Below are positions 22,643 to 30,376 of a stretch of 39,512 nucleotides of DNA, in pieces. Location of the stretch: assembly GCA_045638685.1 (NCBI GenBank), contig JAZUBT010000028.1:1-39512 (forward strand), written 5' to 3'. The translations under genes were made by a program, and so were the position numbers. Numbering within the stretch: position 1 is the first letter of the stretch; each line of letters opens with the position of its first letter. Under the pieces are notes generated by a model that saw only the letters and a list, made by a program, of their open reading frames with translations, had not been told where the DNA came from and did no database searches. The stretch comes from SIG673 sp045638685 (GTDB lineage: Bacteria > Bacillota > Clostridia > Oscillospirales > CAG-272).

Positions 22643-24811
22643 ATGTTTGAGAAATTCAGAACCTTTGAGTACACACTCGCAGGCAGACCGCTCGTTATAG
22701 AGACGGGCAAAATGGCAGGTCTTGCAAACGGAGCCTGTCTTGTACGCTACGGTGAAACCAGCGTGCTCGCAACCGCGACTGCAAGCGCAAAGCCCCGCGA
22801 CGGTATAGACTTTTTACCGCTTTCGGTTGACTTTGACGCGCGTCTTTACGCCGCAGGAAAAATTCCGGGAAGCTTCAACAAGAGAGAGGGCAGACCTACC
22901 GAGAAGTCCATTCTTTCGTCCAGAGTTATAGACAGACCTATCCGTCCTCTTTTCCCGAAGGACCTTCGTAACGACGTTGCGCTTAACCTTCTTATCCTTT
23001 CGGTAGATCCCGATTGCGAGCCCGAGGTTGTAGCTATGATAGGCGCTTCGATAGCGCTTTCTATCTCCGATATTCCGTGGAACGGACCTATCGCGGGACT
23101 CCACGTAGGACTTGTAGATGGAAACGTCGTTCTTAACCCGAACTTCGAGGAGAGACAGAAGAGCATACTTGAGCTTACCGTTGCAGGCTCCTACGAAAAG
23201 GTAGTTATGATCGAGGCCGGCGCGAAGGAAGTTCCCGACGACGAAATGTATAACGCGATAATGGTTGCTCACGAAGAGATAAAGAACCTTTGCGTCTTCA
23301 TTAATGACATCGTAAAGGAAATCGGTAAGCCGAAGTTTGCCTACCCCTCCTGCGAGCTTGACCACGATATGTTCGACAAGGTTTTCGCTTTCTGCGAAAA
23401 AGACCTTATGTTCGCTCTTGATACCGACGACAAGACGGTAAGAGACGCAAGAGTTGAGCCTATAAAGGACGCTATCATAGAGAAATTCAGCGAGGAATAT
23501 CCCGAAATAGGAGATATAATGGAGGAGCTTATTTACAAGCTCCAGAAGAAGATAGTACGCCGTTGGCTGCTCGTTGACAAAAAGCGTGTTGACGGTAGAA
23601 GAATGGACGAGATAAGACCTCTGAACGCCGAGGTTGCTCTCATTCCCAGAGTTCACGGCTCCGGTATGTTCACCAGAGGACAGACTCAGGTTCTTACCGT
23701 ATGTACTCTCGGTACGCTTGGCGAGGCACAGCTGCTTGACGACATCGACGAGCAGACCGAAAAGCGTTATATCCACCACTACAATATGCCCGGCTTCTCC
23801 ACAGGTGAGGCTAAGGCTGCGCGTACCCCCGGTAGGCGTGAGATAGGACACGGCGCCCTTGCGGAGCGTTCGCTCCTTCCCGTTCTCCCCTCTGCCGAGG
23901 AATTCCCCTACACCATTCGCTGTGTATCCGAGGTTATCTCCTCTAACGGCTCCACCTCTCAGGCTTCCGTTTGCGGATCTACCCTTGCTCTTATGGACGC
24001 GGGCGTACCGATTACGGCACCCGTTGCGGGTATCTCCTGCGGACTTATCACCGAGGAGGACGGCTCTTGGTCCACTATGATTGACATTCAGGGACTTGAG
24101 GACTTCTACGGCGATATGGACTTCAAGGTAGCGGGAACCCACAAGGGAATCACCTCTATCCAGATGGACCTTAAGATTGACGGACTTACCCCCGAAATAA
24201 TAAAGGAAGCCTTTGCTGTAACCCACAAGGGAAGAGACTTTATTATCGACGAGTATATCCTTAAAGCAATACCCGGACCGCGCGACGACGTTTCCGAGTA
24301 TGCTCCCAAGATGATAACCATGAAGATTAACCCCGACAAGATTCGCGAGGTAATCGGATCCGGCGGAAAGGTAATTCAGAAGATAGTAGCCGACACCGGC
24401 GCTAAGATTGACATCGAGGACGACGGAAGCGTATTTATCGCGGCGGTAAACCGCGACAGCGCTCTTGCCGCTAAGAAAATAATCGACGGAATCTGCTTTG
24501 AGCCCGAGGTAGGCGAGATATACGAGGGTAAGGTAACCAGAATTCTCCCCATCGGAGCATTCGTTGAGATAGCTCCCGGTAAGGAAGGACTCGTTCATAT
24601 CTCCAAGCTCGAAAATTACAGAGTTGAAAAGGTAGAGGACGTAGTCAAGGAGGGCGACGTTATAAAGGTTAAATTCCTCCGCATAGACGAAAAGGGAAGA
24701 TACGATTTCTCCAAAAAGGACGCGTATCCGAGAGAAAGCACGGTAAGTCCCGCCGCCACCGTAAACGAGGAAAAGCGTTACAGCCGTCCCCTTCGTAAGG
24801 CAGAGGACTAA
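22643..24811 (+). CDS. pnp: Polyribonucleotide nucleotidyltransferase (PNPase)
   Basis: 722 residues. PNPase is a phosphorolytic 3'-5' exoribonuclease, a trimer in the cytosol acting in mRNA decay. It contains two RNase PH domains (about 10-215 and 320-545) linked by an alpha-helical domain; the second carries the catalytic signatures FTRGQTQVL, GFSTGEAKAARTPGRREIGHG and DIQGLEDFYGDMDFKVAGT. These are followed by a KH domain (MITMKINPDKIREVIGSGGKVIQKI, 553-580) and an S1 domain (EIYEGKVTRILPIGAFVEIAPGKEGLVHISKL). The start has GGAGG nine bases upstream. It stands in the classical rpsO-pnp order, but separated from rpsO by a terminator and a long leader, so the two are probably expressed independently. 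Confidence 0.98.
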   Translation: MFEKFRTFEYTLAGRPLVIETGKMAGLANGACLVRYGETSVLATATASAKPRDGIDFLPLSVDFDARLYAAGKIPGSFNKREGRPTEKSILSSRVIDRPIRPLFPKDLRNDVALNLLILSVDPDCEPEVVAMIGASIALSISDIPWNGPIAGLHVGLVDGNVVLNPNFEERQKSILELTVAGSYEKVVMIEAGAKEVPDDEMYNAIMVAHEEIKNLCVFINDIVKEIGKPKFAYPSCELDHDMFDKVFAFCEKDLMFALDTDDKTVRDARVEPIKDAIIEKFSEEYPEIGDIMEELIYKLQKKIVRRWLLVDKKRVDGRRMDEIRPLNAEVALIPRVHGSGMFTRGQTQVLTVCTLGTLGEAQLLDDIDEQTEKRYIHHYNMPGFSTGEAKAARTPGRREIGHGALAERSLLPVLPSAEEFPYTIRCVSEVISSNGSTSQASVCGSTLALMDAGVPITAPVAGISCGLITEEDGSWSTMIDIQGLEDFYGDMDFKVAGTHKGITSIQMDLKIDGLTPEIIKEAFAVTHKGRDFIIDEYILKAIPGPRDDVSEYAPKMITMKINPDKIREVIGSGGKVIQKIVADTGAKIDIEDDGSVFIAAVNRDSALAAKKIIDGICFEPEVGEIYEGKVTRILPIGAFVEIAPGKEGLVHISKLENYRVEKVEDVVKEGDVIKVKFLRIDEKGRYDFSKKDAYPRESTVSPAATVNEEKRYSRPLRKAED

Positions 24812-24894
24812 TATTCGTAGCTGACTGCGTTTTTACAAAAGCTTAGTTTTACAGAGCTTTTCACAAAACGTACAAGTTAAATATTTAAAAATGG

Positions 24895-24923
24895 AAAAAG
24901 AGGAGCTTTTTGCTCCTCTTTTT
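24895..24923 (+). terminator. Terminator of pnp
   Basis: AAAAAGAGGAGC (24895-24906) pairs with GCTCCTCTTTTT (24912-24923); the T tract is on the plus strand, and the hairpin is nearly symmetrical so it could also act on the minus strand. Confidence 0.9.
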
Positions 24924-24925
24924 AT

Positions 24926-25003
24926 GTTTGTAAACCTGCGCTCGTCTTTGTGTTTGTAACCTTGCGCCCATCTTTGTGTTCGAAAAAACGCGCTCTCTTT
25001 TTG
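24926..25003. repeat. 26-base tandem repeat between pnp and lexA
   Basis: Three units of 26 bases start at 24926, 24952 and 24978, each of the form GTTTGTAA(A)CCTGCGCTCGTCTTTGT with increasing changes in the third copy. The array begins directly after the pnp terminator and ends 26 bases before the LexA box. Confidence 0.75.
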
Positions 25004-25028
25004 CGGTTTTAAAATTTACAGAAAATTC

Positions 25029-25042
25029 CGAACTTTTGTTCG
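25029..25042. promoter_or_regulatory. LexA operator of lexA
   Basis: CGAACTTTTGTTCG is a perfect inverted repeat of the Gram-positive SOS box (CGAAC-N4-GTTCG), 86 bases before the lexA start. A TAAAAT -10-like hexamer follows at 25052-25057. This shows that lexA is likely self-repressed. Confidence 0.9.
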
Positions 25043-25127
25043 TTTTTGTGTTAAAATAAAGATGTAAATACGAAAAACCGGTATAAATTTTGTGCAGTTG
25101 CCTTTTGGCAACGGAATGGGGAGTATT

Positions 25128-25748
25128 ATGAAAACTGCGGAAAGAGACGAGGTGATACTCGAATACCTCTTTAAATGTATTAACGAGAACGGCTATTCCC
25201 CGAGTGTGCGCGACATTCAGCTTTCGCTCGGAATTAAAAGCACTTCTACCGTTCACGATTCGCTCTCAAGGCTTGAAAAGCAGGGCAGAATACATAGGGA
25301 GCGGGGTAAGAGCAGAGCCCTCACTGTGGACGCCTTAAACGTCTTGGAGGGCAAAAACGGCGGCAAAAGAAAAAGACTTCCGATAGTGGGACGTGTAACC
25401 GCCGGAATGCCGATACTTGCCGAGGAAAACACCGAGGGATATATTGATTTTGAAATACCCGAAAAGGGGTCGAAACACGGCACGTATTTTGCGCTTAAGG
25501 TCAAGGGAGAGAGTATGATAAACGCGGGAATCCTTGACGGGGATATAATAATAGTACGTAAAACCGATTACGCCGAAAATGGGAAAATAGTCGTTGCGGG
25601 AATAGGAGACGAGGCAACGGTAAAACGGTTTTATAGGGAAAAGGGAAGGTATAGATTACAGCCCGAAAACAGCGAAATGCAGCCGATAATAGCCGACGAC
25701 GTTTATATAGTCGGTGAGGTTGTCGCAAGTATAAGATATTACAAATAA
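25128..25748 (+). CDS. lexA: SOS repressor LexA
   Basis: 206 residues. LexA represses DNA-damage genes and cuts itself when RecA is activated. The N-terminal winged helix shows SPSVRDIQLSLGIKSTSTVHDSLSRL (24-49). The cleavage bond is Ala92-Gly93 in VTAGMP. The catalytic Ser129 is in KVKGESM and Lys166 in DEATVKRF, both intact. The start is placed at 25128 (MKTAERDE) with GGGGAG close upstream; a start twelve residues earlier would put the ribosome site inside the gene. A perfect SOS box lies 86 bases upstream. The gene is single, with a terminator shared with the convergent solute-binding gene. Confidence 0.97.
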   Translation: MKTAERDEVILEYLFKCINENGYSPSVRDIQLSLGIKSTSTVHDSLSRLEKQGRIHRERGKSRALTVDALNVLEGKNGGKRKRLPIVGRVTAGMPILAEENTEGYIDFEIPEKGSKHGTYFALKVKGESMINAGILDGDIIIVRKTDYAENGKIVVAGIGDEATVKRFYREKGRYRLQPENSEMQPIIADDVYIVGEVVASIRYYK

Positions 25749-25767
25749 TAAAGAAATTTATCCGAAA

Positions 25768-25811
25768 AAAAGAGCAAGAATTAAGGCGCTAGCCTTTGTT
25801 CTTGCTCTTTT
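25768..25811. terminator. Bidirectional terminator between lexA and the solute-binding gene
   Basis: AAAAGAGCAAGAA (25768-25780) pairs with TTCTTGCTCTTTT (25799-25811). Runs of A before and T after the stem let it work for both convergent genes. Confidence 0.9.
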
Positions 25812-25853
25812 GGTATTTAATTAAATTCTTGTGCTTGATGATTTACGGATTTA

Positions 25854-27392
25854 TCAGCCGGTTTTTCTGTTTTCAAGCATCTCTTTAATGTAAGTGTTAA
25901 GCGCAGCTTCTGCCTGCGGTGCGTTGGCTAACAAGCTTTCGACGTTCTGGTTGTCTCTGATGGACTGATAAATTTTGTAGGTTATGCTGTTTGCAACGGT
26001 TCCGAACTCAACGAGGAAGTTCTTGTTTCTGGTATTATAAATTATGTCTATCATACGAACGGAGTCGGGGTCTCTGGTGTATTTCGTCTGGAGAGCGTCC
26101 TCGTAGAAAGCATCTATGGTGTAACGGTAAGACTCCGCGCAGAGCGCTTCAATAACCGCGCCCGCGCGATCAAGAGCTTTTCTGTCCGTTGACTGTACGA
26201 CTATCGGGATACAAATGCAGGTTCCCGAGGCTTCTCCGCAGGAGATGTAGTCGTCTCCCGCGTTAAGGGTGGGGAAGGGGAGAATAGCGAAGTCGTCGTC
26301 CATTTCGCGGAGCTCGGTTCGGAAGGCGCCGTTGAGTCTGTACGCAAGGAAAACGTAATGCCCACCTGAAAACTCCACTATCATATCATTGTCGAAGACG
26401 AGGGATTCCGCCGTGCCATCATTATTTACACGCTTATCCGAAACACCGACCTGGTTGGTGTTGACAAAGTCGTTGAGCATTGTGGTAATTTCTTGGATTT
26501 TGGTGTTGTTCTGGAGATTTAACGTTACGGTATAGTCGTCGTTTCTTTCGTATAAATCGTCAACTACCGTGGTGGAGAAAATTATCTGGCGCATAGTGTC
26601 GTGGCCGGACCACGCAAAGCCGAATATATCGCTTTTGTCGGCTACTCCGGACGTAAGCGCGTTGTCGCTATCAATATAGCAGTTCTTGGCAAGCGCTATG
26701 AATCTTTCCAACGTCCACTCCTTATTATCTACCAGCTTGTAGAAGTCGGTGGCGTTCATGTTAAGCAATTCTTCTTTGCCGGCAAGCGCAAGGTTTACGT
26801 ACATCGCGCTAAGCTTTTGGATGTTGGTTATGTTGATGTCTCCAACCATAAAGTTGTATGTAAGTCCGTCATACGCCATCTCATCCATAAAATCGGTCCA
26901 CCACCACGGCTGAGTGAAGTCGAGGTAGCGCGAGTCCTCAAGATCGCAAAGATATTGATTCAGCTTCTGGTTAACGACTGAGTTGTTTGTGGTAAGAATA
27001 AAGTCGTAATACTCGAAGGTTTTGAGGGTTCTGTTGACGTCCTCGGTGGTGGGCTGAAGTCCTTCGTTGGACGGTGTCCAGCTAAACTTTACGTTAAGAC
27101 GGTGCTCAATTTTTTTGTTTCGCTGATAGGTTATGGCCTGTACCGGATCGGCGCCATCTTCGTCGAGGCCGTCTGCCTCGCTGGTGAAGCCGTTTCTAAA
27201 GAAGGCTTTAACCTCATATCCGTTGTAGTTAAGATCATCGGGAAGGTTATCCGGCACCGCGGCTCTTCCCTCGTCGCCAAGCTCCCAAATTATCTCGTCG
27301 CCATCGTCGTCATCCACAGCACAGGCTGAGAGAATAGGCGCGAAAAGCATCGCGAGAGCTAAAAGCAACGTAATTCTTTTTATTGCTTTCAT
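25854..27392 (-). CDS. Extracellular solute-binding lipoprotein, probably ABC sugar type
   Basis: 512 residues. The first 24 are a lipoprotein signal: basic MKAIKRIT, a hydrophobic core and lipobox LSAC with Cys24, followed by an acidic run DDDDGDE. The mature part resembles the large family 1 solute-binding proteins of clostridia: WWTDFMDEMAYDGLTYNFMVGD and KEWTLERFIALAKNCYIDSD are typical aromatic-rich hinge and binding-lobe segments. No permease or ATPase gene is adjacent, so it either works with a transporter encoded elsewhere or has another surface role. The start is chosen at 27392 because AAAGGAACGG precedes it and the signal peptide starts there. It has its own strong promoter. The ligand cannot be named. 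Confidence 0.88.
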   Translation of the reverse strand: MKAIKRITLLLALAMLFAPILSACAVDDDDGDEIIWELGDEGRAAVPDNLPDDLNYNGYEVKAFFRNGFTSEADGLDEDGADPVQAITYQRNKKIEHRLNVKFSWTPSNEGLQPTTEDVNRTLKTFEYYDFILTTNNSVVNQKLNQYLCDLEDSRYLDFTQPWWWTDFMDEMAYDGLTYNFMVGDINITNIQKLSAMYVNLALAGKEELLNMNATDFYKLVDNKEWTLERFIALAKNCYIDSDNALTSGVADKSDIFGFAWSGHDTMRQIIFSTTVVDDLYERNDDYTVTLNLQNNTKIQEITTMLNDFVNTNQVGVSDKRVNNDGTAESLVFDNDMIVEFSGGHYVFLAYRLNGAFRTELREMDDDFAILPFPTLNAGDDYISCGEASGTCICIPIVVQSTDRKALDRAGAVIEALCAESYRYTIDAFYEDALQTKYTRDPDSVRMIDIIYNTRNKNFLVEFGTVANSITYKIYQSIRDNQNVESLLANAPQAEAALNTYIKEMLENRKTG

Positions 27393-27456
27393 AAATAGCC
27401 GTTCCTTTCTTTGTTTTAATTTGCGAATATATGTATCCATATTATATTACATTTGT

Positions 27457-27485
27457 ATTATATCATAAAAAACAAGTATTTTCAA
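27457..27485 (-). promoter_or_regulatory. Promoter of the solute-binding lipoprotein gene
   Basis: On the minus strand TTGAAA (27485-27480), 17 bases, TATAAT (27462-27457). Confidence 0.85.
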
Positions 27486-27664
27486 CCTTGAAATTAAGGT
27501 TTATGTGTAGAAATTATTTTTATTCTATTGTATAAAACGCACAAATTTATATTTAAATCATCATTTTGAGAGCTGTTTTAGTAAAAAACTCGTGGATTTC
27601 CAAACGCGGGAGAGGGTAAACGTGAATTTGACATAGGGCGAAAAAAGAAAATGCCGAAAACCAC

Positions 27665-27693
27665 TTGAATATTTCAAAAAAATATGCTATAAT
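27665..27693 (+). promoter_or_regulatory. Promoter of gmd
   Basis: TTGAAT (27665-27670), 17 bases, TATAAT (27688-27693), giving a leader of about 145 bases before the GGGAGG ribosome site. The leader has no obvious riboswitch. Bases 27490-27660 between the two divergent promoters hold nothing recognisable. Confidence 0.85.
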
Positions 27694-27845
27694 ATTGTAA
27701 ATGACATTTTAGACGTTAAAAGACGCGTGGGATTTTAAGAAAAAAAGATTTTACGCAGAGGGTTTTAAAGTCAAAGCGCGGCTTAAATTAGCCGAACAAA
27801 AAGATGTTTAAAATTTTATAAAGTCGCTCACCTACGGGAGGCGGA

Positions 27846-28889
27846 ATGGAGAATTTTATGAAAAAAGCGCTTATAACAGGAATTACAGGACAGGACGGTT
27901 CATATCTTGCAGAGCTTCTGCTTGAGAAAGGCTACGAGGTTTACGGTATCTGGAGACGTAAAAGCGTCGTTGATTATGGAAACGTAAGCCACATTAAGGA
28001 TAAAATTCATTTTATATACGCAGATATGACGGACGTTATTTCTCTTATGTCCGCTATGAGAATTTCCGATGCCGACGAGGTTTATAACCTTGCCGCTCAG
28101 TCCTTTGTAGCAACGAGTTGGGAGCAGCCCCTCGCTACTGCGGAAATAGACGCTCTCGGCGTTACCAATATGCTTGAAGCAATCCGCTCGGTAAAGCCCA
28201 CGGCAAGATTTTATCAGGCTTCCACCTCCGAAATGTTCGGACTCGTTCAGGAAATTCCTCAGAAAGAGACGACGCCCTTCTATCCGAGAAGCCCCTACGG
28301 AGTTGCAAAGCTTTACGGACACTGGATTACAAAGAATTACAGAGAGAGCTTTGGTCTTTATGCTTGTTCCGGAATTCTTTTCAACCACGAAAGTGAGCGT
28401 CGCGGAGTTGAGTTTGTAACCAGAAAGATTACGACTGCGGCTGCAAGAATAGCTCACGGACTTCAGGAGTGTGTTGAGCTTGGAAATATGGACAGTAAGC
28501 GCGACTGGGGACACTCCAAGGACTACGTTTACGCTATGTGGCTTATGCTTCAGCAGGAAACACCCGACGATTACGTTATAGCGACCAACGAAACGAGAAC
28601 GGTAAGAGAGTTTGTTGACGTAGCGTTCAAGGCGGCGGGAATTACCCTTGAGTGGAAGGGCAGCGGTGTTGATGAGATTGCTATAAACAAGGCAAACGGA
28701 AAGACCGTTGTAAAGGTTAATCCGAAGTTCTTCCGTCCCGCTGAGGTTGACATACTTCTCGGTGATCCCGCGAAGGCTGAAACCAAACTCGGCTGGAAGC
28801 GAAACATTGATTTCAAAGAGCTTGTTACCCGTATGGTAAACAACGATATGAAGATAGCCGAAAAGGAAATAAAGATAGCGGCTCTTTAA
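27846..28889 (+). CDS. gmd: GDP-mannose 4,6-dehydratase
   Basis: 347 residues, an extended short-chain dehydrogenase. It converts GDP-D-mannose to GDP-4-keto-6-deoxy-D-mannose. The NADP-binding motif ALITGITGQDGSYLAELL is near 8-25. STSEMFG (about 126-132) supplies Thr and Glu, and YGVAKLYGHW (about 151-160) gives the catalytic Tyr-x-x-x-Lys. FNHESERRG near 179-187 and RDWGHSKDYVYAMW near 219-232 are specific to this dehydratase. The start at 27846 has GGAGG only four bases away; an alternative ATG at 27858 (MKKALITG) is at 16. rmd follows 383 bases later across a tandem repeat, so together they make GDP-D-rhamnose. Confidence 0.96.
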   Translation: MENFMKKALITGITGQDGSYLAELLLEKGYEVYGIWRRKSVVDYGNVSHIKDKIHFIYADMTDVISLMSAMRISDADEVYNLAAQSFVATSWEQPLATAEIDALGVTNMLEAIRSVKPTARFYQASTSEMFGLVQEIPQKETTPFYPRSPYGVAKLYGHWITKNYRESFGLYACSGILFNHESERRGVEFVTRKITTAAARIAHGLQECVELGNMDSKRDWGHSKDYVYAMWLMLQQETPDDYVIATNETRTVREFVDVAFKAAGITLEWKGSGVDEIAINKANGKTVVKVNPKFFRPAEVDILLGDPAKAETKLGWKRNIDFKELVTRMVNNDMKIAEKEIKIAAL

Positions 28890-28985
28890 TTAAACGGAAA
28901 ATAACTGAAAACGGGTTGTTTTGTTAGTATGACTTCTAATAAAGCAACCCGAATTTGTTACCGACGGGAAGCGCGGGCGGATATA

Positions 28986-29233
28986 CCGCTTTCTTTTACA
29001 AAGAATAGTTCTCGGACACACCGGTTTCTTTTTACAAAGAATACTTCTTGGACACCCCGCTTTCTTTTTACAAAGAATAGTTCTCGGATACATCGGTTTC
29101 TTTTTACAAAGAATAGTTTTCGGACACACCGGCTTCTTTTTACAAAGAATAGTTCTCGGATACTCCGCTTCTTTACAAGGAATAGCTCCGGATATGCTGT
29201 TTTCTTTTTCTCAAAGAAGTGCGTCGGACCATA
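28986..29233. repeat. 36-base tandem array between gmd and rmd
   Basis: Seven units start at 28986, 29021, 29057, 29093, 29129, 29165 and 29197 (spacings 35, 36, 36, 36, 36, 32). The core of each is TTTCTTTTTACAAAGAATAG followed by TTCTCGGA. The last two are degenerate. Because 36 is divisible by three the array stays open in several frames on both strands (repeats of the kind FLFTKNSSRTHR), but neither frame has a credible start or ribosome site. It fills most of the gap 28890-29272. Confidence 0.9.
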
Positions 29234-29272
29234 CGGATTTGTTTTACAGTTTATTTATGAAAGGATAAAGTT

Positions 29273-30235
29273 ATGTCAAAGAAAGCCCTTATAATCGGAG
29301 CCGCAGGTTTTGTCGGCGGCTATCTTTCGGAAGAGCTTTTAAAGAATGGGTACGAGGTGTACCTGACAAAGCTGGAGTTTGAAAAAATAGAAAAAAGCGC
29401 CGCTACCGTCTATAATATGGACGTAACCTCGGTTACCGAAACGGAAGCTGTTATAGCGGATATAAAGCCGGACGTGGTTTTTCACCTCGCGGCTCAAAGC
29501 TCGGTAAAGCTTTCGTGGGAAAAGCCGTATCTCACGCTTAACGTAAACATTATCGGAGCGCTTAACGTGCTTGAGGCGTGCAGACAGCTTTACGATCTCG
29601 GCAAGAAAACCAAGGTTCTGCTTATCGGCTCGGCGGAGGAGTACGGAAAGGTTACGCCCGAGCAGTGCCCGATAAATGAGGAGCTTCAGTGCGCCCCGAA
29701 GAACCTGTATGCCCTTTCAAAGCTCACCCAAAACGGGCTTGGTAAAATCTATTCCGATGCCTTTGGAATGGACATTATAACCGTAAGAGCGTTTAACCAT
29801 ACCGGCCCGAAACAGGCTCCTGCGTTTGTACTTGCGGACTTCTGTAAGCAGGTAGCTGAGATAGAGACAGGGGAGAGGGACGCTGTTATTTCGGTCGGAA
29901 ACCTTGAAGCTATGAGAGATTTTACCGACGTAAGAGATATAGTTAAAGCATACCTGCTCCTCGCGGAAAAGGGAAAATCGGGGCAGACGTATAACGTCGG
30001 CAGAGGCGATGCGGTTAAGATTTCCGCACTACTCGAAATGCTGCTTGAACAGGCAAAGTGCCCGATAGAGGTGCGCAGAGATGAGGGAAGAATGAGACCG
30101 TCTGATGTGCCGCTTCACGTTGCCGATACGAGTAAGATAAGAAACGACACGGGCTGGCAGCCCTTGATAAGCCTTGAGGAGACGGTAAAGGACACCCTTG
30201 ATTATTGGCGGCAGGTAGCACAGAATAAACAGTAA
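29273..30235 (+). CDS. rmd: GDP-6-deoxy-4-keto-D-mannose reductase (GDP-D-rhamnose forming)
   Basis: 320 residues, an extended short-chain dehydrogenase. NAD(P)-binding GAAGFVGGYL lies near 9-18. Ser/Tyr/Lys residues are in IGSAEEYG and YALSKLTQNGL. RAFNHTGPKQAPAFVLADF near 173-191 and VGNLEAMRDFTDVRDIVKAY near 208-227 are characteristic of Rmd rather than of GDP-fucose synthase (Fcl) or UDP-glucose epimerase. It should reduce the Gmd product to GDP-D-rhamnose, a precursor of surface polysaccharide or glycoprotein glycans. The start has AAAGGA eight bases upstream. It lies in the same direction as gmd. Fcl or a related epimerase activity is the main alternative. Confidence 0.88.
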   Translation: MSKKALIIGAAGFVGGYLSEELLKNGYEVYLTKLEFEKIEKSAATVYNMDVTSVTETEAVIADIKPDVVFHLAAQSSVKLSWEKPYLTLNVNIIGALNVLEACRQLYDLGKKTKVLLIGSAEEYGKVTPEQCPINEELQCAPKNLYALSKLTQNGLGKIYSDAFGMDIITVRAFNHTGPKQAPAFVLADFCKQVAEIETGERDAVISVGNLEAMRDFTDVRDIVKAYLLLAEKGKSGQTYNVGRGDAVKISALLEMLLEQAKCPIEVRRDEGRMRPSDVPLHVADTSKIRNDTGWQPLISLEETVKDTLDYWRQVAQNKQ

Positions 30236-30376
30236 GTGTCTGCGTGTCAGCTGATAACGGTTTCCCGCAAGCTTTTTAAAAAAGCGGAAAAAAGGGGGCT
30301 GTGCACCAAACCGGAATGTTCATAGTAGGTTAAAACGGAACGGGCTTGTTTTAATTTCAAAAATAGGAGAGTAAAA

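Noticed and set aside
22814..24598. Long antisense open frame across pnp
   Set aside because: PNPase on the plus strand is certain. The antisense frame reflects codon bias and has no recognisable domain or start signal. The same applies to other long antisense frames across htpG, mnmG and galK.
28929..29294. Frames on both strands encoding 12-residue repeats such as FLFTKNSSRTHR
   Set aside because: They are a by-product of a 36-base tandem array, open on both strands, with no ribosome site; the plus frame runs into the rmd start.
30265..30290. Terminator after rmd (GCTTTTTAAAAAAGC hairpin)
   Set aside because: The stem is A/T-only with a trailing GG and no T tract. A related inverted element occurs before rpsO near 21709, so it is more likely a repeat remnant.
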